Source: Streptomyces formicae
GTDB taxonomy: Bacteria; Actinomycetota; Actinomycetes; Streptomycetales; Streptomycetaceae
Direction: 5' to 3'
Length of the DNA stretch: 64,000 nucleotides
Assembly: GCF_002556545.1 (NCBI RefSeq)
Contig: NZ_CP022685.1
Coordinates: forward strand, 2,728,001-2,792,000
The notes beneath the pieces were generated by a model. That model ran no database searches. It was given only the letters and a program-made list of their open reading frames with translations, and was not told where the DNA came from. The first letter of the stretch is position 1. The number at the start of each line of letters is the position of its first letter. Below are positions 33,396 to 42,506 of this stretch, piece by piece. Both the position numbers and the translations under genes were made by a program.

Positions 33396-34709
33396 TCAGC
33401 CGCGGGCGGCGAGGAATTCCTTGACGGTGGAGGCGATGTGGTCGAGCATCTCGTCGCTCAGGCCCGGGTAGACGCCGACCCAGAAGGTCCCGGACGTGAC
33501 GATGTCGCTGTTGGTGAGCTCGCCGGAGATCCGGTGCGGCGTGTCGGCGTAGGCGGGGTGCCGGGTGAGGTTGCCCGCGAAGAGCCGACGGGTGCCGACT
33601 CCCCTGCTCTCCAGGTGGGCGATCAACTCCCGTGCGGTGAAGGGAGCTTCGGGCTCGACGGTGACGGCGAACCCGAACCAGCTGGGTTCGGCGCGCTCGG
33701 TGGCGCGCGGCAGGATCAGGTGCGGCGCCCCGTCCAGGCTCTGCCGCAGCCGCGTCCAGTTGCGTCTGCGGGCGGCCACGAAGGCGTCCAGCTTGGCGAG
33801 TTGGGACAGGCCGAGCGCTGCTTGGAGGTCGGTGGCCTTCAGGTTGTAGCCCACGTGGGAGAAGATGTACTTGTGGTCGTAGCCCGGGGGCAGGGTGCCC
33901 ATCCGCTGGCCGAACCGCTTCAGGCAGCGGTCGTTCTCGCCCGGCTCGCACCAGCAGTCCCTGCCCCAGTCGCGCAGTGACTCCACGATCCTGGCGAGCG
34001 CCAGGTCCGAGGTGAGGACGCAGCCGCCCTCCCCCATCGCCAGGTGGTGTGCCGGGTAGAAGCTGACGGTGGACAGCGCGCCGAAGGTGCCGGTGAGCCG
34101 CCCGTCGTAACGGGCCCCGACCGCGTCGCAGTTGTCCTCCACCAGGTGGAGTCCGTGCGCGTCGGCGAGGTCGGCGATCTCCGCGGCCTCGAAGGGGTTG
34201 CCGAGCGCGTGGGCGATGACGACGGCGCGGGTGCGCGGTCCGATGGCACGGGCGACCCGGTCGGCCGTGGTGTTGTACGTACCGAGCTCGATATCGACGA
34301 AGACCGGCACGAGGCCGTTCTGGAGGATCGGGTTGACCGTCGTGGGGAACCCGGCCGCGACGGTGATCACCTCGTCGCCGGGGCGAAGCCGCCGCTCGCC
34401 GAGCTGCGGCGAGGTCAGCGCGCTCACCGCCAGCAGGTTGGCGGAGGAACCCGAGTTGGTCAGGTGGGCCTTGCGGCGTTCCATCTTCCGCGCGAACAGC
34501 GACTCGAAGCGGCGCGACGCGGGACCCGCGGCGATCCGCAGGTCGAGGGCGGCCTCGACCAGGGCGGCGCGGTCATCGGCGTCGAGCACCGCGCCGGACG
34601 GCCAGACCTCGCTGACGCCCGCGTCGAAGGGCTCCGCCGCGCCGTCGACGGCCTCCTGGTAGTCGCGTACGGCGTCGAGGACGCGCTGTCTGGCGAGCTC
34701 CGCGTTCAT
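33396..34709 (-). CDS. NDP-hexose 3-dehydrase (E1/SpnQ type, PMP and [2Fe-2S])
   Basis: A 437-residue DegT/StrS-fold protein. In place of the PLP lysine it has His (SFYPAHHLAMGEGG), the diagnostic change of pyridoxamine-dependent 3-dehydrases, and it carries the exact E1 iron-sulfur pattern C-x57-C-x1-C-x7-C (EDNC ... DCWCEPGENDRC). It therefore should remove the C3 hydroxyl from a 4-keto-6-deoxy(-2-deoxy) hexose rather than transaminate. It needs an electron donor; no E3-type reductase lies in the window, so cellular ferredoxin/flavodoxin systems, as for SpnQ, are likely. ATGA overlap with rfbB upstream. It supports a 2,3,6-trideoxyhexose product. Confidence 0.93.
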   Translation of the reverse strand: MNAELARQRVLDAVRDYQEAVDGAAEPFDAGVSEVWPSGAVLDADDRAALVEAALDLRIAAGPASRRFESLFARKMERRKAHLTNSGSSANLLAVSALTSPQLGERRLRPGDEVITVAAGFPTTVNPILQNGLVPVFVDIELGTYNTTADRVARAIGPRTRAVVIAHALGNPFEAAEIADLADAHGLHLVEDNCDAVGARYDGRLTGTFGALSTVSFYPAHHLAMGEGGCVLTSDLALARIVESLRDWGRDCWCEPGENDRCLKRFGQRMGTLPPGYDHKYIFSHVGYNLKATDLQAALGLSQLAKLDAFVAARRRNWTRLRQSLDGAPHLILPRATERAEPSWFGFAVTVEPEAPFTARELIAHLESRGVGTRRLFAGNLTRHPAYADTPHRISGELTNSDIVTSGTFWVGVYPGLSDEMLDHIASTVKEFLAARG

Positions 34710-35686
34710 CGTGCGCCCGCCGGGTCGAGGACGTCGCCCGCCCGGTGCCGGGCCCGGTACCAGTCGATGGTCTCGGCGAGGCCGCGCTCGAAGGGGACGC
34801 GGGGGCGGTAGCCGAGGCCGCGGAGCTTGCCGTCGTCGACGCAGTAGCGGCGGTCGTGGGCCTTGCGGTCCTCGACGCGGCGCACCGCGCTCCAGTCGGC
34901 GCCGCACGCGTCGAGGAGCATGCCGGTGAGCGCGCGGTTGGTGAGCTGGGTGCCGCCGCCGACGTTGTAGACCTCGCCGGGCGCGCCGCGCTCGATGACG
35001 AGCCGGATCGCCCGGCAGTGGTCGCTGACGTGCAGCCAGTCGCGGACGTTCTCGCCGTCCCCGTACAGCGGCACGGACCCGCCGTCGAGCAGCGTCGTCA
35101 CGAAGTGCGGGATGAGCTTCTCGGGGTGCTGGCGCGAGCCGTAGTTGTTGCTGCACCGGGTGATGCGGACGTCGAGGCCGTGGGTGCGCGCGTAAGAGAG
35201 GGCCAGCAGGTCGGCGGCGGCCTTGGACGCGGCGTACGGCGAGTTCGGGTCGGGCGGCGACTGCTCGGTCCAGGCGCCCTGGTCGATCGAGCCGTACACC
35301 TCGTCGGTGGACACGTGCAGGAAGGTGCCCGCCCCCGCGGCGCGCGCCGCCTCCAGGAGGGTGTGGGTGCCCAGGACGTTGCTGCGGACGAACGCGCCGG
35401 AGTCGGCGATCGACCGGTCGACGTGGGTCTCCGCGGCGAAGTTCACGATCACCGTGCCGGGACCGATCAGGCGGGCCACGAGCGCGGCGTCGGTGATGTC
35501 GCCGTGCACGAACCGCAGCCGCGGGTCGGCGTCGAGCGCGGCGATGCGGGCCCGGTCGCCCGCGTAGGTCAGCGCGTCGAGGACGGTCACCTGGGCGTCG
35601 GCGGGCGATCCCGGGCCGAGCAGGTCGTGGACGAAGTGCGAGCCGATGAATCCGGCGGCGCCGGTGACGAGGTAGCGAACGGTCAT
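34706..35686 (-). CDS. rfbB: dTDP-glucose 4,6-dehydratase
   Basis: A 326-residue extended-SDR protein: N-terminal YLVTGAAGFIGSHFVHDLL NAD site, DALTYAGDRARIAAL, AAETHVDRSI, the STDEVYG catalytic Thr-Asp-Glu stretch, YxxxK as YAASK, then CSNNYGSRQHPEKLIP and VRDWLHVSDHC. It converts dTDP-glucose to dTDP-4-keto-6-deoxyglucose, the common entry to deoxysugars. Length matches the family. Placed between rfbA and the 3-dehydrase with 4-nt overlaps on both sides, so it is a cluster-dedicated copy and not the housekeeping rhamnose gene. Confidence 0.96.
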   Translation of the reverse strand: MTVRYLVTGAAGFIGSHFVHDLLGPGSPADAQVTVLDALTYAGDRARIAALDADPRLRFVHGDITDAALVARLIGPGTVIVNFAAETHVDRSIADSGAFVRSNVLGTHTLLEAARAAGAGTFLHVSTDEVYGSIDQGAWTEQSPPDPNSPYAASKAAADLLALSYARTHGLDVRITRCSNNYGSRQHPEKLIPHFVTTLLDGGSVPLYGDGENVRDWLHVSDHCRAIRLVIERGAPGEVYNVGGGTQLTNRALTGMLLDACGADWSAVRRVEDRKAHDRRYCVDDGKLRGLGYRPRVPFERGLAETIDWYRARHRAGDVLDPAGAR

Positions 35687-36750
35687 GACGTGATGTGCAC
35701 CTTGCTGTGATCACCCAGCATGAAGCGGTGGGCTGCGGGGCGGCGTGGAGCGGGGGCCACTTCGACGTGGCAGCCGATGAGCGAGGCGTCGATGCGACGC
35801 ACACCGGTGATCGAGGAGTCGTTCAGGACGATGGAGAACTCGATCTCGCTGTCCTGGATGCGGCAGTTCTCCGCGATGGAGGTCGAGGGCCCCACGTAGG
35901 AGTCGACGACGGAGGTCCCCGCGCCGATCAGAGCGGGTCCCACGATGCGCGAGCCGCGCACCTCGGCGCCGGGACCGATCCGTACCCGGCCGATGAGTTC
36001 GCTGTCGGCGCTGACCAGCCCCTCGACGCACGGCTCCAGTTGTTCGAGCACCTGCCGGTTGGCCTCCAGCATGTCGGCGGCGCTGCCGGTGTCCTTCCAG
36101 TAGCCGCTGATCATGGCGGGACGGACGTCCCTGGTCTCGTCGATCAGCCACTGGATGGCGTCGGTGATCTCCAGCTCGCCGCGCTCGGAGGGCGAGATGG
36201 CCCGTACGGCGCGGTGGATGAGGGGCGTGAAGAGGTAGACGCCGACGACGGCGAGATCGCTCTTGGGCCGCTCCGGCTTCTCCTCGAGGCCGGTGACCCG
36301 GCCCGTCTCCGAGAGCGTCACGACGCCGTACGCGCTGGGGTCGGCCACCCGGGTCAGCAGGATCTGCGCGTCGGGCCGCTCGGCGCGGAAGCCGTCCACG
36401 AGGGAGGTGATGCCGCCGAGGATGAAGTTGTCCCCGAGGTACATGAGGAAGTCGTCGTCACCGAGGAAGTCCCTGGCGATGAGCACCGCGTGCGCGAGGC
36501 CGAGCGGGCTCTCCTGCGGCAGGTAGGTCACGTCGAGGCCGAAGGCGGAGCCGTCGCCGACGGCCCGCTCGATCTCCGCGGCGGTGTCGCCGACGACGAT
36601 GCCGACCTCCTTGATCCCGGCGTCCGCGATGGCTTCGAGGCCGTAGTGGAGCACGGGCTTGTTGGCGATGGGCACCAGTTGTTTGGCGGAGGTGTGGGTG
36701 ATGGGCCGCAGCCGCGTCCCCGCGCCTCCCGCCAGCACGAGCGCTTTCAC
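35683..36750 (-). CDS. rfbA: Glucose-1-phosphate thymidylyltransferase
   Basis: A 355-residue nucleotidyltransferase of the long antibiotic-cluster (StrD-like) type: LAGGAGTRLRPITHTSAKQL nucleotide site, LMYLGDNFI metal-binding Asp, GLEEKPERPKSD, and a left-handed beta-helix tail after residue 240 (repeats such as IGPGAEVRGSRIVGPALIGAG). It makes dTDP-glucose from glucose 1-phosphate and dTTP. The GTG start overlaps the stop of the upstream glycosyltransferase (GTGA). Confidence 0.95.
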   Translation of the reverse strand: MKALVLAGGAGTRLRPITHTSAKQLVPIANKPVLHYGLEAIADAGIKEVGIVVGDTAAEIERAVGDGSAFGLDVTYLPQESPLGLAHAVLIARDFLGDDDFLMYLGDNFILGGITSLVDGFRAERPDAQILLTRVADPSAYGVVTLSETGRVTGLEEKPERPKSDLAVVGVYLFTPLIHRAVRAISPSERGELEITDAIQWLIDETRDVRPAMISGYWKDTGSAADMLEANRQVLEQLEPCVEGLVSADSELIGRVRIGPGAEVRGSRIVGPALIGAGTSVVDSYVGPSTSIAENCRIQDSEIEFSIVLNDSSITGVRRIDASLIGCHVEVAPAPRRPAAHRFMLGDHSKVHITS

Positions 36751-38057
36751 GACTCTCCTTCCGTACGGGCGGTCGCCGCGGACACGGCGGATGGGGCCGA
36801 CACGGCTGATACGGCTGATACGGCCTGTACGAGGGGCAGTTGACGCTCGACGAGGTCCGCGGCCCGCGCCGGGCCCCCCGCCGCGCGGATGTGCTCGCGC
36901 AGGGCGCGGGCGCGCTCGCGCGCGGTGGGGTCGGCGAGCAGCCGGGCGACGGCGTCCCTGAGCGCGGCGGGGTCGAGCGCGTCGCGGTGCAGCGGGAGCG
37001 CGACGCCCAGTGCGGCGAGGCGGTCCGCGTTGGCCCGCTGCTCCCCCATCTGCGGGACGGTGACCATGGGGACGGCACTGCTCAGCGCCTCCAGGACGCT
37101 GCCCATGCCCGCGTGCGTGACGAACGCGTCGGCGTGCCGCAGGACCGCCTGCTGGGGCAGGTGGGCGTGTGCCTCGATGTGCGGCGGGAGCGGGCCGAGC
37201 CCGGCCGGGTCCTGCGCGCCGACGGCCATCACCACATGCCAGTCGGTGTCGCGCAGGGCGTCGACGCAGGCGCGGAAGAAGCCGGGCCTTCCGCTCTGCA
37301 CGGTGCCGAGCGACACGAGGACGACGGGGCGGCCGTCGCCGGGCGGTGTCCAGTCGCCGTCGAGGGTGCGGGGCGCGGCGCAGGGGCCGACGAAGTGGTG
37401 ACTGTCGTCGAAGGTGTCTCCCGCGGGCTGGAGGGCGCGCGGCAGGAACACCAGGGTGGGGGTGCGCGGCCCGGCCTCGTCCGCGTTCCCGCCCGCGCCC
37501 GCTCCGAAGAAGTCCCGGGCCGCGCCCAGCGCGTCGAGCTCCGCGAAGAGCGCGCCCATCTCCCCGAAGACGGCGGCGAGTTCGGGGTCGGTGGGGTCGA
37601 ACGAGGCGTATCCCGCCGAGGCCAGCGACCAGTGCTCGTTGACGGCGAGCGTCGGCACGCAGCGGATCGCGGGCACGTCGAGCGCGTCGGCGACGACGCG
37701 TCCCGCCCAGCCGAGCACCCCGTCGTAGAGCATCAGCTCCGGCGGGTCGGCGCGGAACGCGTCGAGCAGCGGGGGCACGATCGCGCGGGTCTCGCGGGTC
37801 AGCCCGCGCAGGTTGTGGACGTAGTCGACGGTGGTGAGCCGGTCGGGGTCCGCGGTCGCGGCGAGCGTGGCCCTGGGGTCGGTGAGCGTGGTGTCGTACG
37901 GCACCAGGCGGGCGCCCGCGCGCTCGATCTCCGCCCCGTACGCGGCGGGCACCGCGTAGCTCACCCGGTGTCCTCGGGCGACGAGTTCGGCCACCAGGCC
38001 CTGGGTCACGTTGACGTGCCCGAAGCCGGGGATGTTGAAGAAGCCGATGTGTGCCAT
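36747..38057 (-). CDS. Family-1 glycosyltransferase, MGT/OleD-like
   Basis: A 436-residue GT-B enzyme: IGFFNIPGFGHVNVTQGLVAEL with catalytic His near residue 13, acceptor domain with LMLYDGVLGWAGRVVADAL, and donor domain with LVSLGTVQSG, AHLPQQAVLRHADAFVTHAG and PQMGEQRANADRLAALG. It is related to the two glycosyltransferases at 41199-43843 but clearly more divergent. The C-terminal tail is low-complexity (AVSAVSAVSAPSAV). It lies 12 bp after the ABC permease gene and overlaps rfbA. A TDP-deoxysugar donor is likely; the acceptor is unknown. Confidence 0.92.
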   Translation of the reverse strand: MAHIGFFNIPGFGHVNVTQGLVAELVARGHRVSYAVPAAYGAEIERAGARLVPYDTTLTDPRATLAATADPDRLTTVDYVHNLRGLTRETRAIVPPLLDAFRADPPELMLYDGVLGWAGRVVADALDVPAIRCVPTLAVNEHWSLASAGYASFDPTDPELAAVFGEMGALFAELDALGAARDFFGAGAGGNADEAGPRTPTLVFLPRALQPAGDTFDDSHHFVGPCAAPRTLDGDWTPPGDGRPVVLVSLGTVQSGRPGFFRACVDALRDTDWHVVMAVGAQDPAGLGPLPPHIEAHAHLPQQAVLRHADAFVTHAGMGSVLEALSSAVPMVTVPQMGEQRANADRLAALGVALPLHRDALDPAALRDAVARLLADPTARERARALREHIRAAGGPARAADLVERQLPLVQAVSAVSAVSAPSAVSAATARTEGES

Positions 38058-38069
38058 GACGTGCTCCGT

Positions 38070-38960
38070 TCAGTACCGCGGGGTGTGGAAGGCGCGCACC
38101 GCGAGCGGCCCGAAGACCGCGAGCAGGACCGCGCACCAGCCGAGCGCGGCGGCGACGGGGTGGGCGCTGGGCCAGGCGGCGTCGGGCGGCACGGCCATGG
38201 GGTCGCCGAAGAGCCTCCTGGTGGCGGAGACGATCGTGCTCACCGGGTTCCACTCGGCGACCAGGCGCAGCGCGGGCGTCATCCCGTCGGCGGGCACGAA
38301 GATGTTGGAGACCATGGTGAGCGGGAACGTCAGCATGCCGATGAGGTCGGTGACCGCGCGCGAGCGCACCACGAGGCCCAGCCAGATGCCCAGCCAGCTG
38401 AAGGCGTAGCGGGCGAGGACGAGCAGCAGGAAGGCCCCGGTGATCCCGGCCGCCGAGCCGCCCGGGCGCCAGCCGACGAGGAGCCCGCAGCCCGCCATGA
38501 CGAGCAGGCTGATCGCGCCGCCGATGATCTCGGCGAGCGACTGCCCGACGGGCACGCCCGCGCGGCTCATCGGCAGCGAGTGGAAGCGGTCGATGACGCC
38601 CTTCTCCTTGTCCTCGACCACGACGCCCGCGCTCGCGGACACGCCGAAGACGGTCATCTGCGCGAGCATGCCGGGCAGCAGGAAGTCGACGTACGAACTC
38701 CCATCGGGAGAGCGCATGTTGCTGCCGAGCACGTACACGAAGAGCACGGTGAAGATGAGGGGCAGGAGCAGCGCCATGAGAGCGCGCTCGGGGGCGCTGC
38801 GCAGATGGATCAGATAGCGCCGGGTGATGGTCGCGGCATCGCCCGCGCACCAGCGCAGCCGGACGTACCAGGGTTCGTCGGGGCTGATGGCGAGGGGCAC
38901 CCCGGCGAGCGGGGGGCGCGGCCTTGCGGTGGCCGGGGTGTCGACGGCGGTGGGGTTCAC
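38070..38960 (-). CDS. ABC-2 type drug exporter, permease
   Basis: A 296-residue DrrB-like permease with six hydrophobic helices. The soluble N-terminus (VNPTAVDTPATARPRP) precedes LIFTVLFVYVLGSNMRSPDG, LLPGMLAQMTVFGVSASAGV, the EDKEKGVIDRFHSLPMSR coupling loop and LIGMLTFPLTMVSNIFVP. It works with the ATPase just upstream to export a hydrophobic or glycosylated product and often gives self-resistance. The GTG start overlaps the ATPase stop. Confidence 0.93.
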   Translation of the reverse strand: MNPTAVDTPATARPRPPLAGVPLAISPDEPWYVRLRWCAGDAATITRRYLIHLRSAPERALMALLLPLIFTVLFVYVLGSNMRSPDGSSYVDFLLPGMLAQMTVFGVSASAGVVVEDKEKGVIDRFHSLPMSRAGVPVGQSLAEIIGGAISLLVMAGCGLLVGWRPGGSAAGITGAFLLLVLARYAFSWLGIWLGLVVRSRAVTDLIGMLTFPLTMVSNIFVPADGMTPALRLVAEWNPVSTIVSATRRLFGDPMAVPPDAAWPSAHPVAAALGWCAVLLAVFGPLAVRAFHTPRY

Positions 38961-39937
38961 CGTGCTGCCTCCTGGGTGCGGCGTGCGTCGCCGAGGAGCC
39001 TGAGGAAGACCTCGTCGAGGGTGGGGCGGCGCAGCGCGAGGTCCTCGACCTCGATGCCCGTGGCGGCCAGTTCCCGCAGGGCGGCGGCGAGTACGACGGT
39101 GCCGTGGGCCTCGCCCGTGCCCGCGGCGACGGTCACCCTGCGGAGTTCGGCCCTGACCTCGGCCCGCCGCCCGCCACCCGCGCGCTCCAACACCTCTGCG
39201 GCCAGATCGAGTTGACGCGCGTCGCGGACCGTCAGGTCGATGTGCTCGGTACCGAGCGACGCCTTCAGCTCGTCGGGCGAACCCTCGGCGATGACGCGGC
39301 CGCCCGACCCTTCGGGGTTGGCGAGCACGGCGATGCGGTCGGCGAGGTGGTCGGCCTCCTCCAGGTACTGCGTGGTGAGCAGCACGGTGGTGCCACCGCG
39401 CACCAACTCCCGCACGCTGTCCCAGAGTTCGCCACGACTTTCCGGGTCGAGTCCTGTGGTCGGCTCGTCGAGGAAGACCACGGCGGGCGACACGATCAGG
39501 CTGACGGCGAGGTCGAGCCTGCGCCGCATGCCGCCCGAGTAGGTGCGCACGGGGCGCAGGGCCGCGTCGCCGAGCCCGAAGCGTTCCAGGAGTTCGGTGG
39601 CGCGCCCGCGCACGGCGGCGCCGCGCATCCGGTACATCCTGGCGAACATCTCCAGGTTGTCGCGGCCGCTGAGGAGTTCGTCGACCGACGCGTACTGCCC
39701 GGTGAGCCCGATGCGGCAGCGCACGGCGGCGGCCTCGGTGACCACGTCGTGCCCCGCGACGCGCGCGCTGCCCGCGTCGGGCCGCGCGAGGGTGGCCAGG
39801 ATGCGCACCAGCGTCGTCTTGCCCACGCCGTTGGGGCCGAGCAGACCGCAGACGGTGCCGGGCGCGACGCTCAGGTCGACGCCGCCGAGGGCGGGCGTCG
39901 CGCCGAACCGCTTGTGCAGGTCGTGTACGTCGATCAT
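38957..39937 (-). CDS. ABC exporter ATPase (DrrA-like)
   Basis: A 326-residue daunorubicin-resistance-type ATPase: Walker A GPNGVGKTTL, Q-loop IGLTGQYASVDE, signature YSGGMRRRLD, Walker B VVFLDEPTTGLD and the switch His region TTQYLEEADHLADR. The C-terminal extension after residue 230 with LRRPTLDEVFLRLLG is characteristic of DrrA homologues. It powers the permease encoded by the overlapping downstream gene. Neighbouring P450 and glycosyltransferase genes suggest that the cargo is the glycosylated end product. Confidence 0.95.
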   Translation of the reverse strand: MIDVHDLHKRFGATPALGGVDLSVAPGTVCGLLGPNGVGKTTLVRILATLARPDAGSARVAGHDVVTEAAAVRCRIGLTGQYASVDELLSGRDNLEMFARMYRMRGAAVRGRATELLERFGLGDAALRPVRTYSGGMRRRLDLAVSLIVSPAVVFLDEPTTGLDPESRGELWDSVRELVRGGTTVLLTTQYLEEADHLADRIAVLANPEGSGGRVIAEGSPDELKASLGTEHIDLTVRDARQLDLAAEVLERAGGGRRAEVRAELRRVTVAAGTGEAHGTVVLAAALRELAATGIEVEDLALRRPTLDEVFLRLLGDARRTQEAAR

Positions 39938-41202
39938 GCCGCCGCTCCGGGGGCTTCGGTGAGCCGCACCGGCAGCGTGAGCAGCCCGCGCATGTCGCCG
40001 ACGGGCCGCCAGTGCTGCGGCTGGCCGGGATCCGCGAGGGCGAGGTCCGGATAGCGGGTGAGCAGGGCGCCGAGCGCCGTACGCACCTGGAGCCTGGCCA
40101 GCGGGGCGCCCAGGCAGAAGTGGATGCCGTGGCCGAACGACAGGTGCGGCGCGCGCTCCCTGGTGATGTCGAGCCGCCCCGGCTCCGGGCAGACGTCCGG
40201 GTCGCGGTTGGCGGCGGCGAGCGAGACGCTGACGATGGCACCGGCCGGGATGACGGCGCCCGCCACCTCGACGTCCTCGCGGGCCACGCGCAGGGTCGTC
40301 CGCGCCAACGAGGTCTCGTAGCGCAGGAGTTCCTCGACGGCGCCCGGCAGCAGCTCCGGCTCGGCCCGCAGCCCGGCGAGCTGGTCGGGGTGGCGCAGCA
40401 GCGCGTCGACCGCGTTGCCGAGCATGCCGGTGGTCGTCTCGTGCCCGGCCACCAGCAACAGGACGAGCAGGCTGACGAGTTCCTCGTCGGAGAGCCGGTC
40501 CTCCTGGTGGTGCGCCGCGATCAGCGCGCTCAGCAGATCGGGCTGCTCCTCGGGCGCCCGCTCCACGCGCACGCCGGGCCGCCGCGCGCCGACCAGCGAG
40601 CCGAACCAGAGGCCGAGCCGCCGGGTCCGCTCGCCGGGACCGCCGCCCGCCGCCCCCGAGACGGTGAGCATCCGCGTGGCCCAGCCGATCAGGGCGGCCC
40701 TGCTGCGGTGCGGCACGCCGATGAGCTCGCTGATGACGAGGACGGGGAGGGGGAAGGCGAGGGCGGCCATGAGGTCGACGGGGGCGGACTCCGTGCCGGG
40801 TACGTGGAGTCGGTCCATCTCGTCGAGGAGCTGGTGGGTAATCTCCTCGACGCGGGGCCCGAGTTCGGCGACGCGGCGCGGGGTGAACGCGCCGGAGACG
40901 AGCGCGCGGAGCCGGGTGTGGTCCGGCGGATCGCTGTTGACCAGGGGAAGGAAGAAGCTGCCGGGGCCCTGATCCGGGTACCCCGCCTCGCTCAGGGCGC
41001 GCGCCGCGCGCCTCGGCTCCTTGGAGAACCGGGCGTCGAGCAGCACGGCCTTGGCATCGGCGTGCCGGGTGACCAGCCAGTATTCGAGTCCGTGCGGGTT
41101 GCGGACCAGGCGGGGGCCCGGGCCGTCCTCGCGTACGCGCTCGTAGTAGCCGTGTTGGTCGCCGAAGAAGGCGGGGTGGTCGATCGGGGCGGCAACGGTC
41201 AT
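39934..41202 (-). CDS. Second cytochrome P450
   Basis: A 422-residue P450 with LVNSDPPDHTRLRALVSGAF, I-helix LLLVAGHETTTGML, EELLRYETSLAR and the haem loop FGHGIHFCLGAPLARL with Cys intact. It is about as similar to the P450 at 21051 as general CYP105/107 members are, so it is a separate activity rather than a recent copy. ATGA overlaps place it between the ABC ATPase and a glycosyltransferase. Likely a late hydroxylase or oxidative cross-linking enzyme; substrate unknown. With the haem Cys present it is not the haem-free helper of EryCIII-like glycosyltransferases. Confidence 0.93.
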   Translation of the reverse strand: MTVAAPIDHPAFFGDQHGYYERVREDGPGPRLVRNPHGLEYWLVTRHADAKAVLLDARFSKEPRRAARALSEAGYPDQGPGSFFLPLVNSDPPDHTRLRALVSGAFTPRRVAELGPRVEEITHQLLDEMDRLHVPGTESAPVDLMAALAFPLPVLVISELIGVPHRSRAALIGWATRMLTVSGAAGGGPGERTRRLGLWFGSLVGARRPGVRVERAPEEQPDLLSALIAAHHQEDRLSDEELVSLLVLLLVAGHETTTGMLGNAVDALLRHPDQLAGLRAEPELLPGAVEELLRYETSLARTTLRVAREDVEVAGAVIPAGAIVSVSLAAANRDPDVCPEPGRLDITRERAPHLSFGHGIHFCLGAPLARLQVRTALGALLTRYPDLALADPGQPQHWRPVGDMRGLLTLPVRLTEAPGAAA

Positions 41203-42506
41203 CGCCCGGCTCCGGTCCCGGCCCCGGCAGCCCCCACGGGCTCGGCACCCCCGACGGACTCGGCACCTCCGGCGGGCTCGGCGGCGAGCAGCGACTCGAT
41301 CACGTCGACCGCCGCGCCCGCGCCGCCCGACCGCTCGACGCGCTCGCGCAGCGCCCCGGCGCGCTCCGCGAACCCCGCGTCGTCCAGCACCGAACGCGCG
41401 GCGGCCCGCAGGGATGCGGCCGACACGTCGTTCCGGTGAAGGAGCACGCCCGCGCCCAGCTCCACCACCCGGTCCGCGTTCGCCCGCTGCTCCGCCATCT
41501 GCGGCACCGTCACCATCGGCACACCGAACGACAGCGCCTCCATCACGCTCCCCATCCCCGCGTGCGTCACGAACAGATCCGCCTCGCGCAGCACTTGGAG
41601 CTGGGGCACGTGCCGCCGCACCTCCACGTGCGCGGGCACCCCCACCAGACGGTCCACGTCCACCTGATCGCCCACCGCCATCACCACGTCCCACTCCGCG
41701 TCGGCGAAGGCGTCCACGCACCGCTGGTAGAAGGAGAGGTCCCCGTTGTGGATGGTCCCCAACGAGACGAGTACGAGGGGGCGTTGGGCATCCGGTCGGC
41801 CCGCGCGATGCCAGCCGCCCTCGGACGCGCGCCGGGCCAGGCAGGGGCCCACGAAGTGGAAGTCGTCACCGAAGGTCTCGGCCCGGTACTGGAAGTCCCG
41901 GGGCACGAACACCAGGGCGGGCCCCTTGTCGCTGCCGGACATCAGCTGCTGCGGCTGGAGCCGCACGCCGACGCGGGCGAGCAGTTTGGCGATGCCCCGG
42001 TAGATCCGCACGATCTCGGGGTCCGACACGTCGACGTCCGTGTGGTGCTCCGCCAGCGACCACTCCTCGCCCGCGGCGAACGTGGTCCGGTACGGCAGGG
42101 CGGGGATGCCCCGGCGCGCGGCGACGATCCTGGCGCCCCAGCCCGACGGGTCGTCGTACACGATCAGGTCGGGGCGGTCCTCGGCGCAGAACCGGTCCAA
42201 CGGGCCCAGTACGGCGAGGGTTTCGCGCAGCAGGTCGTGCAACACCCTGACCAGGTCGTCGCTGCCGAAGCGCTCCGCGCGGTCGGCGGGGTCGTCCTTG
42301 GCGGGGAGCCCGTCCATCGTCGACTCGTACGGGACGAGCCGCGCGCCCGCCTCCTCGACGGCCCCGGCGAACCGCTCCGTCACGGCGAAGCTCACGCGGT
42401 GGCCGCGTGCGACCAGTTCCTCGACGACGCCGAGGGTGGGATTCACGTGCCCGCTGCCGGGCAGCGAGAAGAAGGCTATGTGCGCGCCGCGCCCCTCGCC
42501 GCTCAT
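41199..42506 (-). CDS. Family-1 glycosyltransferase, paralogue A of a tandem pair
   Basis: A 435-residue MGT-type enzyme: IAFFSLPGSGHVNPTLGVVEEL with catalytic His, RDFQYRAETFGDDFHFVGP linker and a donor domain with LVSLGTIHNGD, RRHVPQLQVLREADLFVTHAG and PQMAEQRANADRVVELG. The donor-binding half is nearly identical to that of the next gene upstream, while the acceptor half differs, suggesting the same TDP-sugar is used on different acceptors, for example successive sugars of a chain. The C-terminal tail is Gly/Ala-rich low complexity. ATGA overlaps with both neighbours. Confidence 0.93.
   Translation of the reverse strand: MSGEGRGAHIAFFSLPGSGHVNPTLGVVEELVARGHRVSFAVTERFAGAVEEAGARLVPYESTMDGLPAKDDPADRAERFGSDDLVRVLHDLLRETLAVLGPLDRFCAEDRPDLIVYDDPSGWGARIVAARRGIPALPYRTTFAAGEEWSLAEHHTDVDVSDPEIVRIYRGIAKLLARVGVRLQPQQLMSGSDKGPALVFVPRDFQYRAETFGDDFHFVGPCLARRASEGGWHRAGRPDAQRPLVLVSLGTIHNGDLSFYQRCVDAFADAEWDVVMAVGDQVDVDRLVGVPAHVEVRRHVPQLQVLREADLFVTHAGMGSVMEALSFGVPMVTVPQMAEQRANADRVVELGAGVLLHRNDVSAASLRAAARSVLDDAGFAERAGALRERVERSGGAGAAVDVIESLLAAEPAGGAESVGGAEPVGAAGAGTGAGR
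41443..41721. repeat. Near-identical 280-bp segment, copy 1 (of 42792-43070)
   Basis: This segment of glycosyltransferase A matches 42792-43070 of glycosyltransferase B at an offset of 1349 bp with only scattered changes; a stretch of more than 100 bp is exact (about 41444-41610). It covers the TDP-sugar-binding half. Confidence 0.9.

Noticed and set aside
39934..41202. P450 as haem-free helper of the EryCIII-like glycosyltransferase
   Set aside because: The haem-ligating Cys and I-helix acid/Thr pair are intact, so it should be a catalytic P450.
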